From the NCBI GenBank assembly GCA_001897835.1, contig MKUN01000046.1, forward strand, positions 1 through 46,638: a DNA stretch of 46,638 nucleotides, read 5' to 3'. Below the pieces are notes generated by a model. It made no database searches, was not told the DNA's origin, and saw only the letters and a list, made by a program, of their open reading frames with translations. The translations under genes and the position numbers were made by a program. Positions 7,003 to 16,118 of the stretch are shown in pieces. The stretch is from Bacteroidetes bacterium 46-16 (GTDB taxonomy: Bacteria; Bacteroidota; Bacteroidia; Chitinophagales; Chitinophagaceae). How positions within the stretch are numbered: position 1 is the first letter of the stretch; each line of letters begins with the position of its first letter.

Positions 7003-9180
7003 ATGAAACATATACTCATGGCTTTAATAGCCATCATAACTGCTGCGCCTGGCTATAGCCAGCATAGCTATCACGCCATTATTAAAGACACCAAAACCAA
7101 GGAACCGCTTATCGGGGCAACCGCACAACTGGTCGGCACCACGCTTGGCGGCAGCGCCGATGCAAACGGTCTTGTGACCATTCAGCAAATCCCCGCCGGC
7201 AGATATGCGATTATTTACAGGTTTATCGGCTTTGAAACACGCAGCGATACGCTGGAATTTCCGTTGGCCACGGCTGATACCGCGCTTGTCCTCCTGGAAG
7301 CAGAGGAAGGCGAAGATCTGGACGAAGTGGTTATCAGCACCACGCGAAGCAGCCGGACCATTGCCGACATGCCGACCCGCGTCGAATTTATCGCCGGGGA
7401 AGAACTGGAAGAAAAATCCAACATGAAACCGGGCGATATTCGCATGTTATTGTCTGAAAGCACCGGCATTCAGACCCAACAAACCTCGGCCACTTCTGCC
7501 AATGCCTCGATACGCATTCAGGGACTGGACGGCAGATATACGCAAATCCTTAAAGACGGTTTCCCGCTTTATTCCGGGGCGGCAAGCGGCTTGGGGCTGT
7601 TACAAACCCCGCCATTGGATTTAAAGCAGGTCGAAGTAATCAAAGGATCATCGTCAACGCTGTATGGCGGCGGTGCAATCGCAGGACTGGTCAACCTGAT
7701 CTCCAAGACCCCGACAGAAGAACGGGAACTACGCTTTCATATCAACGGCACCAGTGCCAAGGGTATCGATGTCAACGGCTTTTATGGTCAACGGTTCGGC
7801 AAAGTCGGCACCACCATCTTTGCCGCCTATAACGGCAGCGCAGCTTACGACCCTGCGGGTATCGGGTTAAGTGCGATACCGAAGGTCGGGCGTTATACAG
7901 TCAACCCGCGCCTGTTTTGGTATCTGTCAAAACGTACCACCGCAACGATAGGCGTTAATACCACACTGGAAAACCGCGTGGGTGGCAGTATGCCTTATAT
8001 CAAAGGCGAAACCGACAGTGCCAATACCTATTTTGAACGCAACGAAACCAAGCGGTTCAGTACGCAGTTGACGCTCCAGCATAAGCTTAACGAGCAAAGC
8101 CAGTTGACGCTTAAAAACAGCTATAGCTATTTTGACCGCACCATCACGATACCGGGCTATCAATTCAACGGGGTGCAGCAAAGCACCTTTACCGAAGTGA
8201 ATTACACCACCGCAAGCGAACGACTGGAATGGGTAGCAGGGGCGAATGTCTGGACGGATGCTTTTGCCGAGAAACTGCCGACCAACGTGCCATTACGGGA
8301 TTACTCGCAAAACACACTCGGGGTCTTCGTGCAGAATACCTTTCAGGCCACGCCGAAGTTTTTTGTCGAAACGGGTATCAGGGGCGACTATGTGATCGAT
8401 TACGGCTTTGCGTTTCTGCCAAGAGTTTCATTACTGTATAAGGCAACCCCGAAACTAAGCACCCGTTTAGGCGGTGGTTTAGGCTACAAGCCGCCAACCA
8501 TCTTTACGGAAGAAAGCGAGCGCATCCAATACCGCGATGTGCTGGGCGTGCATCCTGACAGTAATCGCCTTGAAACCAGCTATGGTGCCAATTGGGATAT
8601 CAACTACCGCACAAGCTTTGCTGATGGTGATATCACATTCAGTATTAATCATCTGTTTTATTATACGCGGCTGAATAATCCGCTCATGCTGGTGCCAAGG
8701 GCGGCAGGTCTGTATTCCTTTGATAATATAGCCGGGCATATGGACAGCAAGGGCACCGAAACCAATATCAAACTTGGGTACAGGGACTTTAAGCTGTTCC
8801 TGGGCTATACATTTACAGACGCTTATATCCATCAGGCAGGCATCAAAACCGAAAACCCGCTCACCCCAAAGCACAGGGTCAATTCGGTTTTAATGTATGA
8901 AGTCGAAGACAAGTGGAAAATCGGTCTGGAAGGCTATTACATCGCCCGCCAGAAACTAAGTGACGGCACGACTGGCCGCGATTACTGGATAATGGGCTTT
9001 ATGGCCGAAAGGTTGTGGGAAAGGTTCTCTGTCTATATCAACTTCGAGAACTTTCTGGATGCACGGCAAACGCGGTTTGATACCATCTATACCGGCACCC
9101 TGAATAACCCGCAATTCCGGGATATCTATGCGCCACTTGACGGCTTTGTGATTAATGGCGGCATAAAACTAAGATTATGA
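7003..9180 (+). CDS. TonB-dependent outer-membrane receptor of the copper cluster
   Basis: This 725-residue protein has a signal peptide (about 1-19), a CarboxypepD_reg-like beta-sandwich (about 22-100), a plug domain (about 115-225, with VEVIKGSSSTLYGGGAIAGL) and a beta-barrel of about 500 residues. It imports or exchanges a substrate across the outer membrane with energy from TonB-ExbBD, which are not encoded here. Its place between DUF6660 and an HMA-CDF transporter suggests a metal or metallophore ligand; the actual substrate cannot be read from sequence. Its stop overlaps the next start by 4 bases (ATGA). Its length and barrel end (INGGIKLRL) indicate a complete protein. Confidence 0.92.
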   Translation: MKHILMALIAIITAAPGYSQHSYHAIIKDTKTKEPLIGATAQLVGTTLGGSADANGLVTIQQIPAGRYAIIYRFIGFETRSDTLEFPLATADTALVLLEAEEGEDLDEVVISTTRSSRTIADMPTRVEFIAGEELEEKSNMKPGDIRMLLSESTGIQTQQTSATSANASIRIQGLDGRYTQILKDGFPLYSGAASGLGLLQTPPLDLKQVEVIKGSSSTLYGGGAIAGLVNLISKTPTEERELRFHINGTSAKGIDVNGFYGQRFGKVGTTIFAAYNGSAAYDPAGIGLSAIPKVGRYTVNPRLFWYLSKRTTATIGVNTTLENRVGGSMPYIKGETDSANTYFERNETKRFSTQLTLQHKLNEQSQLTLKNSYSYFDRTITIPGYQFNGVQQSTFTEVNYTTASERLEWVAGANVWTDAFAEKLPTNVPLRDYSQNTLGVFVQNTFQATPKFFVETGIRGDYVIDYGFAFLPRVSLLYKATPKLSTRLGGGLGYKPPTIFTEESERIQYRDVLGVHPDSNRLETSYGANWDINYRTSFADGDITFSINHLFYYTRLNNPLMLVPRAAGLYSFDNIAGHMDSKGTETNIKLGYRDFKLFLGYTFTDAYIHQAGIKTENPLTPKHRVNSVLMYEVEDKWKIGLEGYYIARQKLSDGTTGRDYWIMGFMAERLWERFSVYINFENFLDARQTRFDTIYTGTLNNPQFRDIYAPLDGFVINGGIKLRL

Positions 9181-9626
9181 TCGGAGAGATAGAGGCATTT
9201 ATCATGGCATTCATCCCAAAGCAGAGCTTTGATTATATACAGGGTCAGCTTATCCCGGAATGGCAGAAGGCTTTCGGTGCCAACATTCTATTGATCGGGC
9301 AAACGCCGGAAGGCACCAGCGAATTACAACTAAGCTATGATGCCGGCCAGCCGATGCTTAATGCTGCCCTCGTCGGCCTGCAAAAGGCCGGCTGCGACAT
9401 TGGAGAAGTATTTATTCACCTGTCACCGGAGATATCAAAGATGCGCAGCGTCTATGATGTCAAAAGCAGTTTCGACCTGACCGAAGCAATCAAAGCTACG
9501 CCGGGGGTGGTGGATGTAAATATTTCAGCGAACGGGTATATCAAGCTTGATACCGATGAAACTATTGCCGATCAGGACGGAATTGTTGTCAACGTTATAA
9601 GCGTATTGCAATCATTAATAAATTAA
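9177..9626 (+). CDS. Unrecognised soluble protein coupled to the TonB receptor
   Basis: A 149-residue soluble protein without signal peptide or membrane segment. Translation could begin at 9177 (4-base overlap with the receptor) or at the ATG at 9204. I do not recognise the family. The segment from about 103 to 125 (TPGVVDVNISANGYIKLD) loosely resembles half of an HMA domain but has no CxxC. Tight coupling to the receptor and to the CDF gene 16 bases downstream implies a role in the same metal pathway. Confidence 0.6.
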   Translation: MIGEIEAFIMAFIPKQSFDYIQGQLIPEWQKAFGANILLIGQTPEGTSELQLSYDAGQPMLNAALVGLQKAGCDIGEVFIHLSPEISKMRSVYDVKSSFDLTEAIKATPGVVDVNISANGYIKLDTDETIADQDGIVVNVISVLQSLIN

Positions 9627-9642
9627 GCTGTATTCTAATATT

Positions 9643-10437
9643 ATGAGAAAAGAAACATTCAAGATCGTAAAGATGGACTGCCCATCGGAAGAACAGCTTA
9701 TCAGAATGAAGCTGGAACCGCATGAAGCGGTGAAAAAACTTGAATTTGACATTCCGAATAGGAAACTGGTTGTTTATCATGAGGGCGAAACCCAAGGCAT
9801 TGAACATGCCATTCATGAGCTAAATCTCGGCTCCACGCTTGAGGCATCCGAAACGACAACTGAGAGACTAAGTAATGATGATGATTTGAGCGATAAAAAG
9901 CTGCTCTGGATTGTGTTTGCCATCAATGCCGGGTTCTTCATAGTCGAGCTGATAGCAGGCTTCATTGCCAATTCAATGGGGCTTGTAGCGGACTCGCTCG
10001 ACATGCTGGCCGATGCCATCGTTTATGGCATGAGCCTGATGGTGGTCGGCAGTACCATCGTTAAGAAAAAACGGATCGCCAGACTGAGCGGCTATTTCCA
10101 GCTTGCACTGGCCATTTTCGGGATTATTGAAGTGGTGCGCAGGTTTACCGGACTGGAAGAAACCCCTAACTATCTAACGATGGTCTTAGTGTCCCTGTTT
10201 GCGCTGATTGGGAACGCTGCATCATTGTATCTGCTGCAAAAGAAGAAAAGCAAAGAAGCACACATGGAAGCCAGCTATATTTTCACGTCTAATGATGTGA
10301 TCGCCAATATCGGCGTGATCATCGCCGGGGCGACTGTGTATTTTACCAGGTCGGTTTATCCGGATTTGATTGTGGGAACGATTGTCTTTCTGCTGGTGGC
10401 ACGAGGTGCCTTCCGCATTTTAAAACTGGCGAAATAA
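9643..10437 (+). CDS. HMA-like domain plus CDF-family cation transporter
   Basis: A 264-residue inner-membrane protein. The N-terminal 65 residues form an HMA-like fold with the sequence MDCPSEE, which has a single cysteine rather than CxxC. A CDF-type membrane domain (about 85-260) follows, with five to six helices. The motif ADSLDMLADA and a later SNDVIANIG supply the acidic and Asn/Asp ligands typical of the CDF binding site. CDF proteins export Zn, Co, Cd or similar divalent ions by proton antiport. The usual long C-terminal cytoplasmic domain is missing, so this is a short CDF form. It ends just before a terminator, closing the 7003-10437 operon. Confidence 0.8.
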   Translation: MRKETFKIVKMDCPSEEQLIRMKLEPHEAVKKLEFDIPNRKLVVYHEGETQGIEHAIHELNLGSTLEASETTTERLSNDDDLSDKKLLWIVFAINAGFFIVELIAGFIANSMGLVADSLDMLADAIVYGMSLMVVGSTIVKKKRIARLSGYFQLALAIFGIIEVVRRFTGLEETPNYLTMVLVSLFALIGNAASLYLLQKKKSKEAHMEASYIFTSNDVIANIGVIIAGATVYFTRSVYPDLIVGTIVFLLVARGAFRILKLAK

Positions 10438-10438
10438 T

Positions 10439-10463
10439 AAGGGGGCATTGCCCCCTTTATTTA
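10439..10463 (+). terminator. Terminator after the CDF gene
   Basis: AAGGGGGC (10439-10446), loop ATT, GCCCCCTT (10450-10457), then a T-rich run. It separates the receptor-CDF operon from the following HYC_CC_PP gene. Confidence 0.85.
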
Positions 10464-10539
10464 TTTCCAACCTGACTTAAAGACTTATAAATGTAGCCGC
10501 CGTCTAATGAAGTTTTGTATCTTTACAAACTATTATAAT

Positions 10540-10937
10540 ATGACGAGAAGGTTTACTGCGATATTGCTCATGCTGTTATTCGCCGCAAATATTTGTGGTG
10601 CAACAGTGACACACCATTTGTGTGGTAAAGTGTTGCAATACATCTCCCTGACAGGCCATAAAAAGGATAGCAAATGCTGCTGCAAGGGCTCTGGCATGGA
10701 TAAAGGGTGCTGCAAAACAACCTATATCAAAGTCAAAGTCGACGACGAAAAAACCACCGCCAAGGCGATTGTCTTTACAAAGCTCTGGTCTTTGAGGGCT
10801 CCCAGCCTGCCTGCGAAATTGTACCGGTGATCACCGGACGTCTATCTGATGCCTTAACCGAGAAAGAATACATCCCGCAAAAAGTCCGATGGCACCGGGA
10901 GGACCTTTTCATTTACTATTGTGTTTTCAGGATTTGA
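10540..10937 (+). pseudogene. HYC_CC_PP family secreted protein, frameshifted
   Basis: The first frame (ATG 10540) encodes a signal peptide (MTRRFTAILLMLLFAANICG), then THHLC, CCC and GCCK motifs like those of the intact paralogue at 16924-17337, but stops at 10830. The matching C-terminal part, ending LFIYYCVFRI, continues in another frame to 10937. Compare FLKNCVFLI in the paralogue. The switch lies at about 10770-10782, near a TTT run, and would need only one base. A -7-like box TATCTTTA at 10517-10524 supports the start at 10540 rather than 10507. It could be a true pseudogene or a sequencing error. The family is a secreted Cys/His protein found in metal clusters; its function is unknown. 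Confidence 0.68.
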
Positions 10938-11025
10938 TTGATCTCAAAGCCGCCATGGCTTTGACCCGATGATGCGTTGCTTGCAACGCAGATTTCCATT
11001 CAAATCATTTCTAAAAACAACAACA

Positions 11026-11775
11026 ATGAAAAAGTTCATTTTTACAATCGCTGCCGTTTGCAGCCTGATCGCTTCACAAGCACAAACCGCACCTGATTTT
11101 ACAGCGACCGACTGTAACGGCACTTCTCACAATCTTTATACTGAACTGGCAGCCGGGAAGGTTGTGGTGTTGACCTGGGTCATGCCTTGCGGCAGTTGCG
11201 TTGCAGGCGGTAATGCCGCTGAAAACGCCGTGGAAAGCTTCGCGACCAGCCATCCTGGTAAAGTGGAGTTCTGGATGATCGACGACTTTGGCGATACGCC
11301 TTGCGGTTCGCTAAGCTCATGGGCGAACACCAATGGTATCACTAAACCGGTATTCTTCGGCAATTCCGGAAACGCCATCGATGAAAACGATTTTGGCGGT
11401 ACAGGGATGCCCCACGTGGTCGTGATCTCTCCCAACAAAAATATCGCTTATAACAAGAAAAACGGCGCGACCAATGATCAGTCCGGTATTACCGCAGCCA
11501 TCACTCAGGGCCTTACCTTAAGCGTGGCCCAAATCAAGGCAGAGGATATCGACATCTCACCTAATCCCGCAACGAATGAGATTCGCATCTCATACAGCAA
11601 GGCTATCAAACAAATAAAGGTTGTCGCAGCAAATGGCCAGGTGGTTATTGAGCAAAGCTTTACCAGCAAACGTAACCCGACAATTGATATCAATTCGCTG
11701 GCAACCGGCGTCTACAATTTGCTGATCACCGATGTTGAAGGCAAGCGCGGTACGCAAAAAATTGTGAAGCAGTAA
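11026..11775 (+). CDS. Secreted thioredoxin-fold protein with T9SS sorting domain
   Basis: A 249-residue protein from the ATG at 11026, where a clean signal peptide starts (MKKFIFTIAAVCSLIASQAQ); the longer reading from 10969 adds an unlikely leader. A TlpA/AhpC-like thioredoxin fold (about 22-165) carries a C-G-S-C site in WVMPCGSCVAGG, and GGTGMPH supplies the usual cis-proline region. The last 75 residues, beginning ISPNPATNEI and ending GTQKIVKQ, form a type A T9SS C-terminal sorting domain, which directs export through the Bacteroidota type IX system. The likely role is thiol-disulfide or metal-thiol chemistry outside the cell. It sits 10 bases before the peroxidase gene. Confidence 0.85.
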   Translation: MKKFIFTIAAVCSLIASQAQTAPDFTATDCNGTSHNLYTELAAGKVVVLTWVMPCGSCVAGGNAAENAVESFATSHPGKVEFWMIDDFGDTPCGSLSSWANTNGITKPVFFGNSGNAIDENDFGGTGMPHVVVISPNKNIAYNKKNGATNDQSGITAAITQGLTLSVAQIKAEDIDISPNPATNEIRISYSKAIKQIKVVAANGQVVIEQSFTSKRNPTIDINSLATGVYNLLITDVEGKRGTQKIVKQ

Positions 11776-11785
11776 ATTTTCGCAA

Positions 11786-12862
11786 ATGAGAAAATTGTGG
11801 ATCATTGCAGGCCTTGCCGCTGCAATGGCGGTGCTGCACGCCTGCAAAAAAGAAACGACAACAGCACCGCCACCGGAAGTTTATAATCCAACTGCCAAGA
11901 CGATAACCGTCCCGCAATATGTGATAAACTATCTGGGCGAAATGCCGCAGCCAGGCGATAATCCTTTGACGGAAGAGGGGGTGTCTTTAGGACGTAAGCT
12001 CTTTTATGACAAAATGCTGAGTAACGACCGTACCATGGCCTGTGCGACCTGTCACAAACAGGAAAACGGCTTTGACGATTTCCGGCAATTCAGCCAGGGC
12101 ACCAACGGCGCTTTCGGCGACCGCAATGCCATGCCGATCATCAATCTCGGCTGGGCGGATGCGTTCTTTTGGGATGGCAGACGGTCAACACTGGAGGGAC
12201 AGGCCCATGACCCGGTCACCAATCCGATAGAGATGGCCAATACCTGGCCGGAAGTTGTCACACGCTTGCAATCACATGCGGAGTATCCTGCATTATTCTT
12301 TAAGGCGTTTGGAACCAGAACCGTCGACAGCAACCTAGTTGTAAAAGCACTGGCGCAGTTTGAGCGGACAATGGTGTCCTTTAATACCCGTTTCGATAAA
12401 TATTTTTATCAAAACGATGCGACAGCTTTGAATGCATCCGAACAACGGGGTTTAATGCTGTTTACCGGAGACGCGTTATGCAACACCTGCCATATGATGA
12501 ATACGCTCTTTACCGATCATGCGTTTCGTAACAATGGACTTGATGTAAACCCGGCAGATAACGGGCTGATGAAGTTTACGGGCAAAGCCGATGATCGCGG
12601 CAAATTCAAAGTCCCAGGCTTACGCAATATCGCACAAACTGCGCCTTATATGCATGACGGACGGTTTGCCACGCTCGAAGACGTCGTCAATTTTTACAGC
12701 AGCGGCGTTAAACAAACCAGCCCGAATATTGACGAGCACATGCCGCCCTTTGGCAACGGACTTAATCTTACTGCCCAGGACAAGGCAGATTTGGTAGCGT
12801 TTCTGAAAACCTTGTCCGATCAGGAATTCCTGGCCCGCAAGGATTTAAGCGACCCGAACTAA
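11786..12862 (+). CDS. Di-heme cytochrome c peroxidase (MauG/CcpA family) lipoprotein
   Basis: A 358-residue lipoprotein with lipobox VLHAC (Cys20). Two c-type heme sites are visible: CATCH (C86, C89, H90) and CNTCH (C232, C235, H236). The conserved WDGR (129-132) and the later MHDGRFATLEDVVNFY are typical of bacterial di-heme peroxidases. These reduce hydrogen peroxide in the periplasm with electrons from small cytochromes or cupredoxins. Its partner is the upstream thioredoxin-fold gene, and the two probably form an operon. In this context it may relieve copper-driven oxidative stress, which is inference. Confidence 0.9.
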   Translation: MRKLWIIAGLAAAMAVLHACKKETTTAPPPEVYNPTAKTITVPQYVINYLGEMPQPGDNPLTEEGVSLGRKLFYDKMLSNDRTMACATCHKQENGFDDFRQFSQGTNGAFGDRNAMPIINLGWADAFFWDGRRSTLEGQAHDPVTNPIEMANTWPEVVTRLQSHAEYPALFFKAFGTRTVDSNLVVKALAQFERTMVSFNTRFDKYFYQNDATALNASEQRGLMLFTGDALCNTCHMMNTLFTDHAFRNNGLDVNPADNGLMKFTGKADDRGKFKVPGLRNIAQTAPYMHDGRFATLEDVVNFYSSGVKQTSPNIDEHMPPFGNGLNLTAQDKADLVAFLKTLSDQEFLARKDLSDPN

Positions 12863-12894
12863 CAAGGTATTGGTATAACAGATTGATTTGATAT

Positions 12895-12922
12895 CCCCGG
12901 TTGGTGTAACAATCAACCGGGG
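12895..12922 (+). promoter_or_regulatory. GC-rich hairpin before the AraC-type regulator
   Basis: CCCCGGTTG (12895-12903) pairs perfectly with CAACCGGGG (12914-12922) across a 10-base loop. No T-tract follows, so it is not a standard terminator. It may be an attenuating or RNA-stabilising structure, or a protein site. Confidence 0.5.
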
Positions 12923-12944
12923 ACTATAGCGAAGGAAGATAATT

Positions 12945-13541
12945 ATGGGCACAAAATTATTTATAAAGAATATGGTTTGCGACCGCTGCATTATGGTTGT
13001 CAAAAACCAGTTGGAAGAAGCGGGGCTAAATCCTACGTCTATAGAACTGGGTGTGATCGAATTGGCGGAAGATGAGGTAAGCCCTGAACAACATGAACAG
13101 GCAAAATTAAAACTGGAAAGCGTCGGCTTTGAACTTCTCGAAGATCGTAAGAGCCAGACCATTGAAGCGATCAAGACAGCCGTTATCGAATTAATTCACA
13201 GGCGCAATGATGACGATATCAAACTGAAACTCAGCGACCATATCGCCAGTACCTTGCGTTATGATTATAACTACCTGAGCAGCCAGTTTTCTGAGGCGGA
13301 AGGCATCACCATTGAACAATATGCCATTCAGCAAAGAATTGAACGTGTCAAAGAATTGTTAGCTTATGGCGAACTATCCTTAAAAGAAATCGCTTATGAT
13401 CTTGGCTATAGCAGCGTTGCAGCCCTGAGCGGCCAATTCAAAAAAGTCATGCAGATCACACCGAGCGCATGGAAAGCCGGTAATTCGACCCGTAAGCCGC
13501 TGGATAAGGTCGGTAAGGATAAACCGACTCGGCAAAGCTAA
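12945..13541 (+). CDS. HMA-like sensor fused to an AraC-type HTH regulator
   Basis: A 198-residue protein. Residues 1-70 form an HMA-like fold with CDRC (12-15), a metal-binding loop, and 95-185 form an AraC/XylS-type double HTH (IASTLRYDYNYLSSQF...LKEIAYDLGYSSVAALSGQFKK). The fusion suggests that copper or a similar soft metal binds the sensor part and controls DNA binding. It is directly upstream of the P-type ATPase gene. A shared 11-mer AATCCTGTAAC lies in the two promoter regions that follow (13563-13573, 16046-16056), a plausible operator. Such short HMA-AraC regulators recur beside copper ATPase genes in Bacteroidota. The start ATG follows GAAGGAAG, a good ribosome site. Confidence 0.82.
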   Translation: MGTKLFIKNMVCDRCIMVVKNQLEEAGLNPTSIELGVIELAEDEVSPEQHEQAKLKLESVGFELLEDRKSQTIEAIKTAVIELIHRRNDDDIKLKLSDHIASTLRYDYNYLSSQFSEAEGITIEQYAIQQRIERVKELLAYGELSLKEIAYDLGYSSVAALSGQFKKVMQITPSAWKAGNSTRKPLDKVGKDKPTRQS

Positions 13542-13544
13542 AAT

Positions 13545-13573
13545 CTTATAACTCTTTTCGAGAATCCTGTAAC
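13545..13573 (+). promoter_or_regulatory. Putative metal-response operator before copA
   Basis: CTTATAAC (13545-13552) and AATCCTGTAAC (13563-13573) lie between the regulator and the ATPase gene. The same AATCCTGTAAC plus TTATAAC recur, in reverse order, at 16046-16077 before the HMA chaperone gene. Recurrence before two genes of one regulon suggests a regulator site. Confidence 0.45.
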
Positions 13574-13618
13574 GGATGATAGCTTGAATGGTCGGAGCTT
13601 TGCAGTAAATGTAAGGCT

Positions 13619-16039
13619 ATGAGCGATCAAATCATTCTCCCTCTTGTCGATGTAGAAAGCGAACACTGTGCGCTGATCGTCGATAAAGGATTAAGTAAAG
13701 TACCCGGCCTTAAAAGTCATAAGGTAGAACTCAATAATCATCGTGCAATAATAGAGGCTGACGACGTTCAGGAAGTCGTGCCTAAAGCTGTCAGTGCTAT
13801 CCGTGACCTTGGCTATGGCGTCGACACCATCAAAAAGACGTTTCCTGTTACCGGCATGAGCTGTGCCTCCTGTGCAGGAAGCGTTGAAAGCATGCTAAAA
13901 GCGCAACCTGGCGTCATCAATGCCGGGGTCAATTACGCTAACAGCACGGCTAATGTGGAATATATTCCGGGCCTTGCCCATGCCGAAGATTTCAAAAAAA
14001 CCATTCAATCCATTGGCTACGACCTCATCATTGATGAAAGCGATGAAGCGGCGGAAAGCCTTGAACAGCTACAGGCGCAGCACGCAAAAGCTTTACGCAC
14101 CAAAACAATTCTGGCACTGGTCTTTTCGGTGCCTTTAGTGGTGATCGGTATGTTCTTTATGAATATGCCTTACGCCAACTATATCATGTGGGCGCTTGCA
14201 ACGCCTGTCGTCCTGATTTTTGGCAGGCAGTTTTTTATCAATGCCTGGAAACAGGCCAAGCACCGCTCCGCCAATATGGACACGCTGGTCGCCATTAGTA
14301 CCGGCATTGCTTATCTGTTTTCAGTATTCAACACTGTTTATCCGCAATTCTGGCATGAGCGCGGTCTACATGCCCATGTCTATTTTGAAGCGGCAGCGGT
14401 CGTGATTGCTTTTATTCTGCTTGGCAAAATGCTGGAAGAACGTGCTAAAAGCAATACGTCCTCGGCGATAAAGAAACTTATCGGATTGCAGCCGAAGACC
14501 GTTACGATTATTCATCATGGCGGTCATCAAATGGAAATTCCAGTATCGCAGGTGAAACCAGGCGACACACTTCTCGTCAAACCCGGAGAGAAAATTGCCG
14601 TTGACGGTATTGTCAGCAATGGTAATTCCTACATTGATGAAAGCATGCTGAGTGGTGAGCCGGTTCCTGTTAAAAAGGAAATCGGTGCCAAAGTTTTTTC
14701 AGGCACGATTAATCAAAAAGGCAGTTTACAATTCAAAGCCGAGAAGGTCGGCGGCGATACTGTACTCGCCCATATCATTAAAGCGGTACAGGAAGCCCAG
14801 GGCAGCAAAGCACCGGTGCAGAAACTGGTCGATAAAATCGCTGGCGTATTCGTGCCCGTCGTCATCGCCATTTCCGTTCTTAGCCTGATGGTCTGGACTA
14901 TTTTTGGCGGCGACAATGCCTTTACCCAGGGCTTGCTCGCCATGGTTACAGTCCTTGTAATCGCCTGTCCTTGTGCTTTAGGCCTTGCCACACCGACGGC
15001 AATCATGGTTGGCGTCGGGAAAGGTGCAGAAAACGGCATTCTGATCAAAGATGCAGAAAGCCTCGAACGCGCTTATAAGCTGGACAGCATCATTCTTGAT
15101 AAAACCGGTACGATCACCGAAGGCAAACCAGAGGTGTTCGATATTGCGTGGAAAGACGGCGCAGAGCCTTCCGTCTTGTCGTCCATTCTTTACAGCCTGG
15201 AAAAACAATCAGAACATCCTTTGGCCGAAGCTGTCACCCGCTATTTTGAACAGCATGGCGTTAAAGCCGTCAACGTTGAGCATTTTGAAAGTATCACAGG
15301 AAAAGGTGTCACCGGCATGTATCGTGGTAACCATTACCATGTCGCAAGCAGCAAAGCGATAGCGGAACACGGGGTTAAGATATCGGATGCCCTGCAAGGC
15401 AAAGCCCGGGCCTGGCTTAAAGAGGCGGCTACCGTCATCTGGTTTACCGATCATACCCAGGCACTGGCGGCACTGGCAATTGCCGACAAGATTAAGCCAA
15501 GTTCAGCCGAGGCTATCAAACGCCTGCAAGCGATGGGTATCACGCCTTACATGCTTACCGGTGATAATCCGCAAACGGCTAAAGCGGTTGCTGCCAGAAT
15601 CGGGATTAGCGAATTTAAGGCTGAAACCCTGCCGGAAGATAAAGCGGCGTTCATCAAAACCCTGCAAGGGCAAGGGCATGTGGTGGCGATGGTAGGCGAC
15701 GGCATTAATGACAGTCAGGCGCTCGCACAAGCGGATATCAGCATAGCCATGGGTAAGGGAACCGATATCGCCATGGATGTTGCAAGGATGACCCTTATCT
15801 CATCTGATCTGATGAGCATTCCTAAAGCCATCACCCTTTCAAGGCAAACAGTTCGCGTCATCAGGCAAAACCTGTTTTGGGCATTCATTTACAATCTGAT
15901 AGGGATTCCTATTGCAGCAGGTCTTCTTTATCCGGTGAACGGCTTTCTCCTTAATCCGATGCTCGCCGGGGCAGCAATGGCTTTAAGCTCCGTAAGCGTT
16001 GTCAGCAACAGCCTGCGTTTGAAATGGAGCAAACTGTAA
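13619..16039 (+). CDS. copA: Copper-translocating P1B-type ATPase
   Basis: This 806-residue ATPase exports Cu(I), and perhaps Ag(I), from the cytoplasm. Two N-terminal HMA domains are present: the first (1-70) has lost its CxxC, the second (about 74-140) keeps C82-A-S-C85. Eight membrane helices follow. Key sites are the actuator SGEP, the CPC ion motif (C450-P-C452), the phosphorylated aspartate D494 in DKTGT, the SEHPLA motif (about 533-538) and the hinge GDGINDSQAL. The C-terminal GAAMALSSVSVVSNSLRL is the usual copper-type end (MxxSS). It is single-standing between two putative operators and clearly intact. Upstream is the HMA-AraC regulator, its probable controller. Confidence 0.95.
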   Translation: MSDQIILPLVDVESEHCALIVDKGLSKVPGLKSHKVELNNHRAIIEADDVQEVVPKAVSAIRDLGYGVDTIKKTFPVTGMSCASCAGSVESMLKAQPGVINAGVNYANSTANVEYIPGLAHAEDFKKTIQSIGYDLIIDESDEAAESLEQLQAQHAKALRTKTILALVFSVPLVVIGMFFMNMPYANYIMWALATPVVLIFGRQFFINAWKQAKHRSANMDTLVAISTGIAYLFSVFNTVYPQFWHERGLHAHVYFEAAAVVIAFILLGKMLEERAKSNTSSAIKKLIGLQPKTVTIIHHGGHQMEIPVSQVKPGDTLLVKPGEKIAVDGIVSNGNSYIDESMLSGEPVPVKKEIGAKVFSGTINQKGSLQFKAEKVGGDTVLAHIIKAVQEAQGSKAPVQKLVDKIAGVFVPVVIAISVLSLMVWTIFGGDNAFTQGLLAMVTVLVIACPCALGLATPTAIMVGVGKGAENGILIKDAESLERAYKLDSIILDKTGTITEGKPEVFDIAWKDGAEPSVLSSILYSLEKQSEHPLAEAVTRYFEQHGVKAVNVEHFESITGKGVTGMYRGNHYHVASSKAIAEHGVKISDALQGKARAWLKEAATVIWFTDHTQALAALAIADKIKPSSAEAIKRLQAMGITPYMLTGDNPQTAKAVAARIGISEFKAETLPEDKAAFIKTLQGQGHVVAMVGDGINDSQALAQADISIAMGKGTDIAMDVARMTLISSDLMSIPKAITLSRQTVRVIRQNLFWAFIYNLIGIPIAAGLLYPVNGFLLNPMLAGAAMALSSVSVVSNSLRLKWSKL

Positions 16040-16045
16040 TCTGAA

Positions 16046-16077
16046 AATCCTGTAACCATTTCCTGAAATTTTATAAC
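16046..16077 (+). promoter_or_regulatory. Putative metal-response operator before the HMA chaperone
   Basis: AATCCTGTAAC (16046-16056) is identical to 13563-13573, and TTTTATAAC (16069-16077) resembles 13545-13552. It lies between copA and the chaperone gene. Confidence 0.45.
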
Positions 16078-16118
16078 AACTAATATTCAACAATTCATCA
16101 ATTTTAAATGTTTAAACA

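Noticed and set aside
8479-8874. A 131-codon minus-strand reading frame within the TonB receptor
   Set aside because: It lies wholly inside a clear receptor gene and shows no family pattern; it is a shadow frame.
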